The notes: a model not told the origin generated them from the letters alone. A stretch of DNA of 64,000 bases from JBEOJY01 sp040275305 (GCA_040275305.1 JBEOJY010000033.1:31217-95216), one strand, 5' to 3'. Shown: positions 1 through 9,083, counted from the first letter of the stretch. Numbers and translations are program-made.

Positions 1-444
1 CGCGATGGCGCGTTTCAGCTTAACGCAAGCGGACAGATGGTTTCCGCCGATGGTTACACAGTTCTGCCTAATGTTACAGTTCCGACTACTGCGACTGCCG
101 TCACGATTAACGCGAGCGGGCAGGTATTAGCGACAATATCGGGACAGTCTTCGCAGCAAACTTTGGGGCAGTTGCAACTCGCTAATTTTGTAAATCCGGC
201 GGGGCTGGAGGCCATTGGCAATAACTTGCTTAAGGAAACTCAAGCTTCGGGTTCCCCCACGACGGGCAATCCGCAAAGCTCCAGTTTTGGCAGCATTGTT
301 CAAGGGTCTTTGGAAACGTCAAATGTGGATGTGGTTTCAGAAGTAACGAACTTGATTACGGCTCAGCGCGCGTATGAAATGAATTCCAAAGTTATCAGCA
401 CGTCGGATCAGATGTTAAGCACGACCAATCAAATGAAATCGTAA
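1..444 (+). CDS. flgG: Flagellar distal rod protein FlgG, C-terminal part (5' end outside window)
   Basis: The frame is open from base 1, so this is the last 147 residues of a gene that starts upstream. The C-terminus has the signature of axial flagellar proteins: an amphipathic helix with SNVDVVSEVTNLITAQRAYE, followed by MNSKVISTSDQML. The preceding segment with LGQLQLANFVNPAGLEAIG and an NLLKETQASG-like stretch is typical of the distal-rod protein FlgG. FlgG builds the periplasmic drive-shaft rod that passes through the P and L rings. flgA follows after 9 bp and flgH after that, the usual alphaproteobacterial order. FlgF is the paralogous alternative, but the order and length favour FlgG. 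Confidence 0.93.
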   Translation, partial: RDGAFQLNASGQMVSADGYTVLPNVTVPTTATAVTINASGQVLATISGQSSQQTLGQLQLANFVNPAGLEAIGNNLLKETQASGSPTTGNPQSSSFGSIVQGSLETSNVDVVSEVTNLITAQRAYEMNSKVISTSDQMLSTTNQMKS

Positions 445-453
445 GGTGATGCC

Positions 454-1488
454 ATGAAGTTGCGCATTTTTTCCCCCTTACAGACCGACAGCCAGACTGC
501 TTTCGTTAGTATGTGGCGACTGGCGCTCATAGCGTGGATGGTGTTTGCGGCTAGTGTGGGATCCCCTACGCCATGCGGGGCCGTGCAAAGCGTCACATTG
601 AGGCAGGATGTCGAGTTGAAACGCGCGACAGTGCGTTTGTCTGATTTGTTCAACGGCGTGCCATCTGGGATCGACCGTGAAATCGCGCAGTCTCCCGCTC
701 CATGCCAGAGCGCGGCGTACGATTCGGTTGTGTTGGGGCGGCTTGCAAAAGCCTATCGTTTGGATTGGCAGGTTCGGGATGGCGCGGCGGATCGTCTCAC
801 TGTCAGTTCAGCCTGCGTTCGCATTACCGCCGATTCTATTCGTCAGGCTGTTGTCCGTAAGCTCAAAGACAGCGGCACGCGCGGCGAAATAGAATTGGCA
901 TTTGACCGTAACAATATCGAAGTCGCACTGCCTGTAGAATCCTCAAATCAATTTGATCTGGCAAATTTTTCCTATGACGCGATTAGCAAAAGATTTTCTG
1001 GCGAGATTGCTCCTGTCGGGGGAAGCGTTTCGCGTGGTCGCTATATGATTTCCGGGCGCGTGACAATCAAGCAATTGGTTCCTGTTTTGGCGAGAAGGCT
1101 TGAGACAGGCTCAATGGTTGGCATAAAGGATCTTGATTTGATCGAAGTTGCCGAGGAGCGTATTTCCGGCGCTATCCTGACTGAAGCGGAAAAGATTGTC
1201 GGGCAAGAACTGTGTCGCAGCTTGCCCGCAGGAGAAATGTTGCGCGAGAACGACGTTATGGCTCCGCGCTATGTTCAGCGTGGCATGCTTGTGACTATAA
1301 AATTCGAAACGGCAAATCTTCAGCTTACGGCGCAGGGGCGCGCTTTGGCAGATGGCGGCAAAGGAGACGTTGTTCGCGTGGTTAATACGCAGACAAACCG
1401 CATGGTCGAAGGCGTTGTCGAAGGGCTGGGGGTCGTGGCGGTTCAGGCGCAGCCGCTGGCGGCGCAAAAGATGGCGGCGGTCAAATAG
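454..1488 (+). CDS. flgA: Flagellar P-ring assembly chaperone FlgA
   Basis: A 344-residue protein with an N-terminal hydrophobic segment (about residues 22-44) consistent with Sec export. The C-terminal third is a SAF-type domain: ETGSMVGIKDLDLIEV, then RYVQRGMLVTIKFETANLQL and a terminal block with GKGDVVRVVNTQTNRMVEG. This is the conserved end of FlgA, the periplasmic chaperone for assembly of the FlgI P ring. The N-terminal half diverges, as is usual in alphaproteobacteria. It lies between flgG and flgH with short gaps, implying co-transcription. No flgI is present in the window, so the P-ring gene must lie elsewhere. Confidence 0.93.
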   Translation: MKLRIFSPLQTDSQTAFVSMWRLALIAWMVFAASVGSPTPCGAVQSVTLRQDVELKRATVRLSDLFNGVPSGIDREIAQSPAPCQSAAYDSVVLGRLAKAYRLDWQVRDGAADRLTVSSACVRITADSIRQAVVRKLKDSGTRGEIELAFDRNNIEVALPVESSNQFDLANFSYDAISKRFSGEIAPVGGSVSRGRYMISGRVTIKQLVPVLARRLETGSMVGIKDLDLIEVAEERISGAILTEAEKIVGQELCRSLPAGEMLRENDVMAPRYVQRGMLVTIKFETANLQLTAQGRALADGGKGDVVRVVNTQTNRMVEGVVEGLGVVAVQAQPLAAQKMAAVK

Positions 1489-1512
1489 ATTTGGCCTTTG
1501 AGGAGGCTCATC

Positions 1513-2280
1513 ATGAATTTATATTTTTTATCAACTCATAATAATTCGAGAGTCTTGGCGCTAGTGGCATCGTTGGCGCTTTTGTCCGCATGTAACGCTT
1601 ATGACAGGGTCACGGAGATTGGGAGCGCTCCGAAGCTGGCCTCGATTGACGATCCTACGCGCTCGCCCGGATATGTTCCGGTTAAAATGCCCATGCCCCC
1701 ACCGTCTCTTGACGAGCGTATGCCAAATTCGTTGTGGCATACGGGAGCGCGGGCTTTCTTTAACGATCATCGCGCGACGAAGGTTGGGGATATTTTGACG
1801 GTTGTGGTTTCGATTAACGATCAAGCGCAACTGCAGAACGAAACAAAACGTTCCCGCGATAATTCGGATACTGCAAGCGCTTCTAGTTTGCTCGGTTTCG
1901 AATCGCGTTTGAAGAACTGGTTTCCCAAAGAGATCAATCCAGGGAGCTTGCTAGATACTGGCAGCACGACAAGCAATGAAGGAAAAGGATCAATCGCGCG
2001 TCAGGAGCAGATTGATTTACGTGTCGCGGCGACGATTGTGCAGGTCTTGCCCAACAACAATTTCGTTATTCAGGGCAAGCAGCAAATATCGGTCAATTTC
2101 GACATGAGGGAGTTGAGAATTCGGGGGGTTATCAGACCGCAGGACGTAGCTTCTGATAATACCATCAATTACGATAAAATTGCCGAGGCGCGTATTGAGT
2201 ACGGTGGGCGCGGCACAATTACGGATGTTCAGCAACCGCGCTATGGATCGCAGTTGTTCGATATTTTGATGCCGTTCTAA
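1513..2280 (+). CDS. flgH: Flagellar L-ring lipoprotein FlgH
   Basis: I chose the ATG at 1513 because a perfect AGGAGG lies 6 bases upstream; a TTG at 1498 in the same frame is less likely. The N-terminus is a lipoprotein signal with lipobox LLSAC, followed by mature-protein motifs typical of FlgH: SLWHTGARAFFNDHRATKVGDIL, VVVSINDQAQLQNETKRSR, and near the end NNFVIQGKQQISVNFDMREL and GVIRPQDVASDNTI. FlgH forms the outer-membrane L ring around the rod. The 255-residue length is normal. It is the last gene of the flagellar run here and ends directly against a long palindrome that may terminate the transcript. Confidence 0.95.
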   Translation: MNLYFLSTHNNSRVLALVASLALLSACNAYDRVTEIGSAPKLASIDDPTRSPGYVPVKMPMPPPSLDERMPNSLWHTGARAFFNDHRATKVGDILTVVVSINDQAQLQNETKRSRDNSDTASASSLLGFESRLKNWFPKEINPGSLLDTGSTTSNEGKGSIARQEQIDLRVAATIVQVLPNNNFVIQGKQQISVNFDMRELRIRGVIRPQDVASDNTINYDKIAEARIEYGGRGTITDVQQPRYGSQLFDILMPF

Positions 2281-2425
2281 GAGCCTGTTCATGATCTCTA
2301 ACTGCAGCTTTGGCTTTTCAACGTTTTCTGCGCTTCCGGCGCTCACGTATGTCAAATACGCTGCGCTCCGGTTCTCGAAAAACGTTGAAAATCCTGTGCC
2401 GCAGCGAGATCATGAACAGGCTCTA
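2279..2425. repeat. Long imperfect palindrome (about 145 bp) at the end of flgH
   Basis: The outer 18 bases (2281-2298) are a perfect inverted match to 2406-2423. Inside, TTTTCAACGTTTT on the left faces AAAACGTTGAAAA on the right, so nearly the whole segment can fold into one hairpin. It starts immediately after the flgH stop codon. It may be a small mobile palindromic unit used as a terminator of the flagellar operon. No second copy of this sequence was seen in the window. Confidence 0.8.
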
Positions 2426-2439
2426 AATGATTTTCCTCG

Positions 2440-2997
2440 CTACTTGATCTTCTGGGGTTGAGAAGCGATGTATTGTTTGGCAAAATTTCCTGCCATTTTC
2501 CTTATAACGTCGTTGATAATCTGGCCATGCGCTGATTGCGTCGATGTTACGATTGCGCCTTCGCGCCAGTAGATTATTTGTACATTTTTGGGAATTGTTA
2601 TCGGCGGGATAATTAGATTGTTTTTACTTTCCGCGTTTAAAGATAACCATGACGTGCAGTCAAGACCTTGACCATTGTTTGTAAGCGCGACTTCCGGACG
2701 TAGGTTGATGCGCGGGATTTCGACGATAGACGGTGGCGCCTCATTTACATCCATAGCCGGCACATTGGCGCTGCGTAGAACGCTCAACAGAGCCTCGGTA
2801 ATATCGGCGCGAGTAATACCACAGGCTTCCGCTGCCTGCGCGTTGTTGATTTGGGCGGCTTGCACGATGATTTCTTTGATGCCGTACAAGCTAGGCGCGG
2901 CGCCTTGCGCGTACCCTGGTGCAATGGTTAGGGCGTTCCACAGCAGGACAGTCAGTAGGATTAGTCCACAATTTAATCGCATGGCTATGTTGTGCAT
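2440..2997 (-). CDS. Exported protein of unknown function
   Basis: A 185-residue protein with a clear cleavable signal: charged start, hydrophobic core GLILLTVLLWNALTIAPG and an AQG-type cleavage region near residue 31. The mature part has two cysteines (AEACGIT and LDCTSWLS), spaced so that a disulfide is possible in the periplasm. No transmembrane segment follows the signal. I do not recognise a family. It is a single gene running towards flgH, and the palindrome at 2279-2425 separates the two stop codons. It is transcribed independently of the flagellar genes. Confidence 0.7.
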   Translation of the reverse strand: MHNIAMRLNCGLILLTVLLWNALTIAPGYAQGAAPSLYGIKEIIVQAAQINNAQAAEACGITRADITEALLSVLRSANVPAMDVNEAPPSIVEIPRINLRPEVALTNNGQGLDCTSWLSLNAESKNNLIIPPITIPKNVQIIYWREGAIVTSTQSAHGQIINDVIRKMAGNFAKQYIASQPQKIK

Positions 2998-3033
2998 TGT
3001 AAGCCTGTGTTCTGGTTACTTGCGGGGTGATGT

Positions 3034-3292
3034 GTAACTGCCAAGTTTCGTTGGAAGCGTAAAGACGAAGGTTGAAAACAGCGCCGTCATTGCGAGCCCC
3101 CTCTTGGGGGCGACCTGTCCGCCATAGTTGCGTAGCAACGACGGCGGAAGCAATCCAGAGTCGATAGGACTGTCCCTAAGCTATTCTGGATTGCCACGTC
3201 GTCGCCAGCCTTAAGGCGGGCAACTCCTCGCAATGACGGTCTATTTTTTTTGGCGTTGGCTTGACTCTCTTGAAGTAGGGCTTAGGGGTTAC
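3034..3292. repeat. Family A MITE-like element (copy A1)
   Basis: Bounded by imperfect inverted ends GTAACTGCCAAGT (left) and GCTTAGGGGTTAC (right). The core has the palindrome starting GTCATTGCGAG and ending CTCGCAATGAC, with inner arms around AATCCAGAGTC and ATTCTGGATTGCC. An internal module of about 40 bp (around CCGCCATAGTTGCG) recurs in copies A5 and A6. No coding potential is apparent. Confidence 0.85.
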
Positions 3293-3338
3293 GAAGATAT
3301 TATAGAATTATGCATGTTTCCGGTTTTATGCGCAATAA

Positions 3339-4097
3339 TCACTCACGGGAAGAAATTCCCAGCCAGCATCGCCAATATTGCAGCGTTGTTCGTTTGCCGT
3401 AGAACGCTGTTTGTAATAGCGCCATGACTGCAAGCATGATCATCATCGCGAAGATGACATCGCTTAAGAAATGCGCTCCCATAGCTAGCCGCGTGTAGCC
3501 AAAGGCAAATCCTGTCGTTATGCCAGCCCAGAATATCCATTTGCTCCATGGTCTTGGCTTACGTCCTGTGGTCTGGGAGGTTTTTTTATGGCCGGGTATC
3601 GGGGGCGCAATGACGGCGAATGCTGGTAAGGAAAAGCCAAAGGCGGCATCGCCAGCCACAAAGGAGCCGTTGGCGCGAAAGCTTGGTTGGGGGATTAGAG
3701 GAGGGGTGAAGGCCGCGTTTCCTCCGAATGTGGATACTTCCCGTGGACGCGCGCGTCCCCAGTTATCTTTGAAGAGGGCGTTGGCGACCAAGCCGGGGCC
3801 GATTAATAGCATGCATAAAAGAAATAGCCATGTCCGCGCCGGGATATTCCAAGCGCTTTTCCGGATCGCCGCAAACACCAGTATTCCGCAGAGCGCAATT
3901 CCTAAAATACGCGAGCCGGTTGTCGCGAGTTCGTGTAAAAACGACAGAACTGGATTTTCCGCAAGCGCGAAGCCAATATTTTTTTTATAAAAGAGCCCGG
4001 ATGCGTATAGGTCGATTTCCGGGAAAAACTGAATGGCAATTCCGAGAAGGCTGATTCCGAACAGTATGCTGATTAGGATAAGGGAAGAGGGTTTCAT
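3339..4097 (-). CDS. PAP2-family membrane phosphatase with a variant active-site motif
   Basis: A 252-residue polytopic membrane protein. Three PAP2 (type 2 phosphatidic acid phosphatase) motifs are visible: KDNWGRARP fits KX6RP; TRLAMGAHFLSD fits the SRXXXXXHXXXD block with the catalytic His and its Asp. The middle motif, normally PSGH, reads FVAGDAAFG, so the usual His is replaced by Asp. The family removes phosphate from lipid or isoprenoid phosphates such as undecaprenyl diphosphate or lipid A. The substrate cannot be told here. I prefer the ATG at 4097, which begins the first membrane helix directly; an in-frame ATG at 4115 adds six residues. It is divergent from the co-chaperone gene. 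Confidence 0.8.
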   Translation of the reverse strand: MKPSSLILISILFGISLLGIAIQFFPEIDLYASGLFYKKNIGFALAENPVLSFLHELATTGSRILGIALCGILVFAAIRKSAWNIPARTWLFLLCMLLIGPGLVANALFKDNWGRARPREVSTFGGNAAFTPPLIPQPSFRANGSFVAGDAAFGFSLPAFAVIAPPIPGHKKTSQTTGRKPRPWSKWIFWAGITTGFAFGYTRLAMGAHFLSDVIFAMMIMLAVMALLQTAFYGKRTTLQYWRCWLGISSRE

Positions 4098-4218
4098 ATG
4101 AGATTCTCTGGGCATTAGTAGAGTTGGAGGCATTTGCCCATGTTTTTGCTTTTCATGTTTTGACTATGCCGTATTATCGTTCCAGTTAGCAATGGCGTGG
4201 AGAGGCGAGTCGGTCCGA

Positions 4219-5061
4219 ATGAAAAATTACTTGGGAAAACTTGTTGGCGGAGCGCTGGGGTTTGCGCTGGGCGGCGGGCCGCTTGGCGCGTTTCTTGGCG
4301 TTTTGGTCGGACATGCCTATGACAGCCGTCGTGATCCTTTGCCGGATTTCTGGGGCGAAGCAAATTCCCGTCGTTGGAAAGATACTTATTCAGGCAATCC
4401 GGTTGATAATCTGAACGAGGCTGCGTTTACGAAGGCAGTTGTTGTGTTGTGCGCCAAGATGGCCAAGGTGGATGGGAGCGTTACACGTTCGGAAATCGAG
4501 GCATTTAAGAAGGTCTTTAAAATCCAGAAACAGCAGGAAGATGGCATCGGAAAGCTGTTCGACGAAGCGCGGCGTAGCGCGGAGGGATTCGAGCCGTATG
4601 CTTTTCAGGTTGCGCAGCGATACCGTAATCACCCAGTCGTGCTTGAGCATATCTTGGGCGGGTTGTTTGTCATTGCTGCGGCGGATAGCGAGACGATCAG
4701 GCCTGCGGAGGCCAAGTTTTTGAGGCAAGTAGCGTATATTTTCAATTTTACACCGGACGATTTCGTACGTCTCGCGGCGCGGTCTGGCGTATATATTCTG
4801 CCCGACTCTGGATCGGCGCAGCCGGGCGATTCGCGCAAACATAGCGCGGATGATCAATCTTATGAAATCCTCGGCGTGAGCGAGAAGGCCAAAGACGACG
4901 AGATTAAGTCAGCCTATCGCGCGTTGGTGCAAAAATATCACCCAGATCGCCTGATGGCAGAAGGCGTTCCGCCTGAATTTATCGCTACGGCCAACGAGAA
5001 GATGAAGCGCATCAATGTCGCTTATGAAAAAATCTGCAAGTCGCGTGGAATCAAGGTCTGA
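4219..5061 (+). CDS. DjlA-like membrane-anchored J-domain co-chaperone
   Basis: The N-terminus has one glycine-rich hydrophobic segment (GALGFALGGGPLGAFLGVLVG) resembling the DjlA membrane anchor. The central region (about residues 60-190) is TerB-like: CAKMAKVDGSVTRSEIEAFK and VLEHILGGLFVIAAADSETI. The C-terminus is a J domain with the essential HPD tripeptide in VQKYHPDRLMAEG. J domains stimulate DnaK ATPase, and DjlA-type proteins do so at the inner membrane. The ATG at 4219 is preferred over 4192 because MKNYLGK aligns with the DjlA start. The GT-C-like membrane protein follows after 30 bp. Confidence 0.85.
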   Translation: MKNYLGKLVGGALGFALGGGPLGAFLGVLVGHAYDSRRDPLPDFWGEANSRRWKDTYSGNPVDNLNEAAFTKAVVVLCAKMAKVDGSVTRSEIEAFKKVFKIQKQQEDGIGKLFDEARRSAEGFEPYAFQVAQRYRNHPVVLEHILGGLFVIAAADSETIRPAEAKFLRQVAYIFNFTPDDFVRLAARSGVYILPDSGSAQPGDSRKHSADDQSYEILGVSEKAKDDEIKSAYRALVQKYHPDRLMAEGVPPEFIATANEKMKRINVAYEKICKSRGIKV

Positions 5062-5091
5062 CGCTTGGCTTGTTAGTTATCAGGATTAGGA

Positions 5092-7017
5092 ATGCTAGTT
5101 GCTTTAAGAGAAAGCTGTGCGGGTCTTGGGGCTTCGCTTGCAAAGATCTTTCACCCTCCTTTCAGGGATCTTTGGCTTGTCGTTCTTCTTTATGTTGTCT
5201 GGTGCCATCTTGTTTATCCCCATGCGCCGATCTTGCGGGGCGAGTTGCCTGATACGGACGATTATACCTATGTTAATCAGGTTCTTGACTGGCTTAAGGG
5301 GCAGGGGTGGCACGACAATGTTCAGCATCGCCTGAACCCACCACAAGGCACGCCGATTCATTTCTCACGCATCGCCCAGCTGCCTATGGCTGGGCTGGTT
5401 TCGTTGCTTGAATTTTGTGGTTTTGGCCCGAAAGGGGCAGCTACGATTATGGCGCTTATCTATCCGGCGTTTCTCTTCGCCGGATTTTGCGCGGCGATGC
5501 GGTGGTTGGCACGATGTTTCGTTCCGAACAGATGGTCGGGGGCAAGCGCTTATATCGCGCTTTTCGCTACGGCGACTTTGTTCATGTTTCAGCCGGGGCA
5601 TATCGATCACCATGGCCTAAACATTCTTCTTATCACGCTTTCCCTTGGATGCGCGGCGCGGATGATTCGCGATCCCGCGCGCAGCGTTTGGGGCTTTGGC
5701 GCGGGGGCGTTTCTTGCGTTGTCTTTGACGATCGCTTTGGAGGTATTGCCGTGGCTTTTGCTTATTTCTGGATGGGTTGGTTTGGCTGCGTTAGCGCGAG
5801 GCCCGCTGGCTGCGCGGCAAGGACTGGCCTTTGGCGTCGCTCTTCATTTCGGCAGTCTTGTGGGGCTTTTGCTTACACGCGCGCCTCACGCTCTTGGGAC
5901 GCTTGATGCTCTTAGCTATTCGATGACCTATGTGTTGTTGACTGGCGGCATAGCTTTTACGCTTGTTGTGATTGCTCTTGCGTGGACGGTCAAATTTCCG
6001 CGCTCTGTCGTGTGGTTAATCGGCGTGGTTGTTCCCGTGTCGTTTGGAACGCTGTTTCTTCACCGCTTTCCGGAGCTGCTCGTGGGGCCATATGGCGGCA
6101 TGGATCCAGCTTTGTCGCAGATCATACTTGGCGTTATCAACGAAGCGCAGCCCCTCAAATCGTCGCAGGCGACATGGCTCGATGTTTCGCGAAATAGTTC
6201 CGGAGCGCTTATCGCGCTTGTTGCCTTGGGCGTTTTTTTGTGGCGCGACAAGGATGCGCAGGCGCGTTGGCGATGGGCGCTTCTTGCGCTCATCTTGGTT
6301 GGGGCGATGGGGCTGAGCATTTTTTACCAGAAACGGTATATGGCCGCGATGGGCATGGCTTCGATCGTGCCGCTTTTGGCTTTGCTGCAGCGCGGATGGG
6401 GGCGTCTTTCGGCGTGGAGGGTTGACGATTCCAGGCAAGCGAGGACGAAGGTTTTATGCGAGCTTGGATTGCTCTTGCTGGTTGGACCGCTGCCTTCCGT
6501 GATTTATCCTGCGGTGTTGGATGGGCGCAAGTTCAATACGGACATGCTGCTGTTCCCGGCCATGAAGGGCAGTTATTCAGATCGTTGTGGCATGCACAGG
6601 CTGGAGAATGTCTTGCGCGATCCCTTGCTTCTAGGTGGCGAGCCTAAGCTGATCATGAACACGCTGGGGGACGGTCCGGAGCTTCTGTTCCGAACGCAGC
6701 ACAAAGTTTTGTCGGCTCCTTATCACATGAATGTAGAAGGTAATATTGACGCTACACGATTTTTTTCCACACCATATCCGGAAGAGGCGCGCGACATCGC
6801 GATGCGGCGCGGGGTGGATATCGTCGTGCTATGCCGATATTTTCCTGAAATGTATATGCGCGTATCGATGGCCAAAGGCCCCGCTGTCGAAGGGAATAAT
6901 AAGGACTTCGCGGCGCATTTCATTATGTTGCTTGTGACAGGAAAACACCCGGACTGGCTAAAGCCTGTGATAGTTCCGGGGCTAAACAACTTCGTGATTT
7001 ATAAGGTCGTTAAGTAG
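5092..7017 (+). CDS. Polytopic membrane protein resembling GT-C glycosyltransferases
   Basis: A 641-residue protein with about a dozen hydrophobic helices in the first 430 residues and a soluble C-terminal domain of about 200 residues. The first external loop carries DTDDYTYVNQVLDWLKG, and a later loop carries GHIDHHGLN. Acidic pairs in the first loop and DHH motifs are features of GT-C enzymes, including STT3/PglB-type oligosaccharyltransferases, which use polyprenyl-linked sugars. Assignment to a defined GT family is inference. It follows the djlA-like gene by 30 bp in the same direction, so the two may be co-transcribed. Confidence 0.6.
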   Translation: MLVALRESCAGLGASLAKIFHPPFRDLWLVVLLYVVWCHLVYPHAPILRGELPDTDDYTYVNQVLDWLKGQGWHDNVQHRLNPPQGTPIHFSRIAQLPMAGLVSLLEFCGFGPKGAATIMALIYPAFLFAGFCAAMRWLARCFVPNRWSGASAYIALFATATLFMFQPGHIDHHGLNILLITLSLGCAARMIRDPARSVWGFGAGAFLALSLTIALEVLPWLLLISGWVGLAALARGPLAARQGLAFGVALHFGSLVGLLLTRAPHALGTLDALSYSMTYVLLTGGIAFTLVVIALAWTVKFPRSVVWLIGVVVPVSFGTLFLHRFPELLVGPYGGMDPALSQIILGVINEAQPLKSSQATWLDVSRNSSGALIALVALGVFLWRDKDAQARWRWALLALILVGAMGLSIFYQKRYMAAMGMASIVPLLALLQRGWGRLSAWRVDDSRQARTKVLCELGLLLLVGPLPSVIYPAVLDGRKFNTDMLLFPAMKGSYSDRCGMHRLENVLRDPLLLGGEPKLIMNTLGDGPELLFRTQHKVLSAPYHMNVEGNIDATRFFSTPYPEEARDIAMRRGVDIVVLCRYFPEMYMRVSMAKGPAVEGNNKDFAAHFIMLLVTGKHPDWLKPVIVPGLNNFVIYKVVK

Positions 7018-7047
7018 AAAAGGTCGGAGGCGAGGTCGTGATTGCTG

Positions 7048-7235
7048 CTAGCAGTCTGCTGAAAAACATTTTTGGAGAAGGTCATGCTGAAAGATAAAGA
7101 ACATGGGATGCCCGCCTTTATCGCGGGCATGACGCCTGTTTTTATTGATAAATGTTCCTCAACTCGCGATGTCACACCCGCCGTGTCCCATTTGGTTTTT
7201 GTATCTTCCAGATGGGTTTTTCAGCAGACTGCTAG
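7048..7235. repeat. Family D element, copy D1, with perfect 20-bp inverted ends
   Basis: The left end (7048-7067, beginning CTAGCAGTCTGC) and right end (7216-7235) are perfect 20-bp inverted repeats. Inside are two short palindromes of GCCCGC / GCGGGC type. It is homologous along its whole length to the element at 59540-59753, in the opposite orientation. A short frame (ATG at 7083, preceded by GGAGAAGG) runs through it, with a counterpart in the other copy. Confidence 0.85.
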
Positions 7236-7247
7236 TGTGGAAGCATA
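7083..7247 (+). CDS. Possible short peptide encoded across the family D element
   Basis: An open frame from ATG at 7083 with a GGAGAAGG Shine-Dalgarno-like sequence about 6 bases upstream. It reads MLKDKEHGMPAF, then FIDKCSSTRDVTPA, and ends shortly past the right inverted end. The homologous copy at 59540-59753 keeps an open frame in the same register with shared residues (ML, GMT, VFI, K, ST, VTPA). Persistence of the frame could reflect translation or simply palindrome constraints. No known family. Confidence 0.25.
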
Positions 7248-7268
7248 ACCTTTTGGGATTTTAGCGTT

Positions 7269-8519
7269 ATGATTAAGGCCTTGCCGCTTGCGCGTTTAGT
7301 GGGTTATCGAGATTTTCTGCTGTATCTCCTTTACCGCTTTACGGTTAGAACCGCGACTTTGGCGCAGAGCGTTATTATAGGTTGGGATGTCTATGACATC
7401 GCGCGGCGCGATCATGATGTGTTTCAGTCCGCATTTTACGTCGGGTTGGTCGGGTTGTGCGTTTTCCTGCCGATGATGCTCCTCACTCCGCTCGCGGGGG
7501 ACACCGCTGATCGTTATAATCGACGAAAGATCATGATCGTGGGCAACATTGGCGACTGTCTCGTTGCCGGTGGGCTTGTCGCCGTGTCCTTGCTTGACCT
7601 GCCGTCCTCTTTCGCGTTGCCTTGCCTTTTAGCCCTCTCTGGATGCGTTGGCTCAATTCGGGCGTTTACCATGCCTGCTGGCACGGCCCTGATGCCTGCG
7701 CTTGTTCCCAAGAACATACTTCCTCGCGCCGTCGCGTGGAGTTTGTTGGCGGGACAGACTGGCATGGTGCTGGGGCCGTGGCTTGGCGGTATTCTGACGA
7801 GCTTGTCCGTTACGTTGGCTTATGGGGCGGTATGCGGGCTTTATCTTTTGGCGACGACGATCCTGTTCATGCTTCGGGTCGATTTGTCGCAGGTGGAGCC
7901 TTCCAAGGGGAGCCGCTTGCGCATGATCGTCGAAGGACTGTCCTACGTATGGTCTAACAAGCTCGTTTTTGGGGCTATTTCTCTTGATATGTTCGCCGTG
8001 CTGCTTGGAGGGGTTACGGCCCTTCTGCCGGTATTCGCCAGAGATATTTTGCATCTTGACGCCGCAGGGTTTGGCCTGTTGCGGAGCGGGGCGGCGATTG
8101 GGGCCGGGCTGGTTACGCTGGCTTTGTCGATTCGCCCCATTCAGCGTTACGCCGGAGCGTGGATGTTGAGCGCGGTAGCTGTCTACGGGGTGGCGACCAT
8201 ACTCTTCGCTCTGTCGCGCGACATGTGGTTCAGCTTTGCGATGCTGACGATACTTGGGGCTGCCGATTCCGTTTCCGTTTTTGTCAGGCAAAGCCTTGTC
8301 CAGATCATGACGCCTGATGCCATGCGGGGGCGCGTCGCTTCTGTTTCCGGGCTTTTTATCAATGCTTCTAATGAGTTGGGGGAATTTGAGAGCGGCATGG
8401 TTGCCCGAATTTTGGGGCCGGTTGGCTCGGCATTGTTTGGGGGGATTGGGGCGCTTGTGATCGTCGTCCTCTGGGCAGGATTGTTCCCCAAGATGCGTCG
8501 CGCAGACAGAATTCAGTGA
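7269..8519 (+). CDS. MFS transporter, EntS/MFS_3-like
   Basis: A 416-residue protein with twelve predicted membrane helices. It carries the MFS loop 2-3 signature in the form GDTADRYNRRKIMIVG and an N-terminal REV-type start (LVGYRDFLLYLLYRF). The pattern of FRALTMPAGTALMPALVPK-like residues after helix 4 resembles the enterobactin-exporter/MFS_3 subgroup, which moves siderophores, drugs or metabolites by proton antiport. Substrate is unknown. It stands alone between a family D element and a long gap before the decarboxylase gene. Shine-Dalgarno support for the ATG is weak. Confidence 0.8.
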   Translation: MIKALPLARLVGYRDFLLYLLYRFTVRTATLAQSVIIGWDVYDIARRDHDVFQSAFYVGLVGLCVFLPMMLLTPLAGDTADRYNRRKIMIVGNIGDCLVAGGLVAVSLLDLPSSFALPCLLALSGCVGSIRAFTMPAGTALMPALVPKNILPRAVAWSLLAGQTGMVLGPWLGGILTSLSVTLAYGAVCGLYLLATTILFMLRVDLSQVEPSKGSRLRMIVEGLSYVWSNKLVFGAISLDMFAVLLGGVTALLPVFARDILHLDAAGFGLLRSGAAIGAGLVTLALSIRPIQRYAGAWMLSAVAVYGVATILFALSRDMWFSFAMLTILGAADSVSVFVRQSLVQIMTPDAMRGRVASVSGLFINASNELGEFESGMVARILGPVGSALFGGIGALVIVVLWAGLFPKMRRADRIQ

Positions 8520-9083
8520 TTTTATCCCCGTAAACATGAGGTTTCTTCGGCCTGATTTTTCCTTTCTCCGTCGCGTTTCGGCAACGCGCGGAAGCGCGGG
8601 CGTAAAAAAGTTGCCCGCAAATGAAAATTTTTATTGAATGTTAAAAAATGAAATGTAAATTGGTCCTTACGGAAGCGCACGTACCACTGGCCCAAGGACG
8701 CAAAGGAATACCACCTTTTCCGTTCCCCAATGGTTTATGTAACGACGCTTTGCCGCCTTTGACCCTCGCGAAAGCGGGATCAGGGGAACGTGGTATGCAG
8801 CAAAGAGTCCTTCTGGAGCAGGCCTGAGAAGAGAGAGATATTCAGGCGCGCGAAAGAGGTTGGCCTTCGTTGTGAGGCAAAGACGTAAGGGCTGGGGGCT
8901 TCGCTTGTTTGAGCGGCGCTTAATCCCACCTAAAATTAATGATCTTGCTGTGTTAGGCAGCGAGGTCGCGTCTGCGCTCAGGCATTGGCCAAAAATACTT
9001 TTTGCTGCTCTGTGCATCTTGCGTGGTGAAGCCCTTTTTATGGACATGGGCCGCCGCGATTTTGGATGAGGAGCAAAGGGCCA
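8520..9083 (+). other. Gene-free leader region before the decarboxylase
   Basis: About 560 bp without a convincing gene. A long-range stem can form between 8708-8728 (ATACCAC and CGTTCCCC) and 8783-8796 (GGGGAACG and TGGTAT), enclosing a degenerate palindromic core CCCTCGCGAAAGCGGG. A reverse-strand open frame (8667-9296) overlaps the decarboxylase start and looks like chance. A long structured leader before a polyamine-synthesis gene could be regulatory, but no known riboswitch consensus was recognised. Confidence 0.35.
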
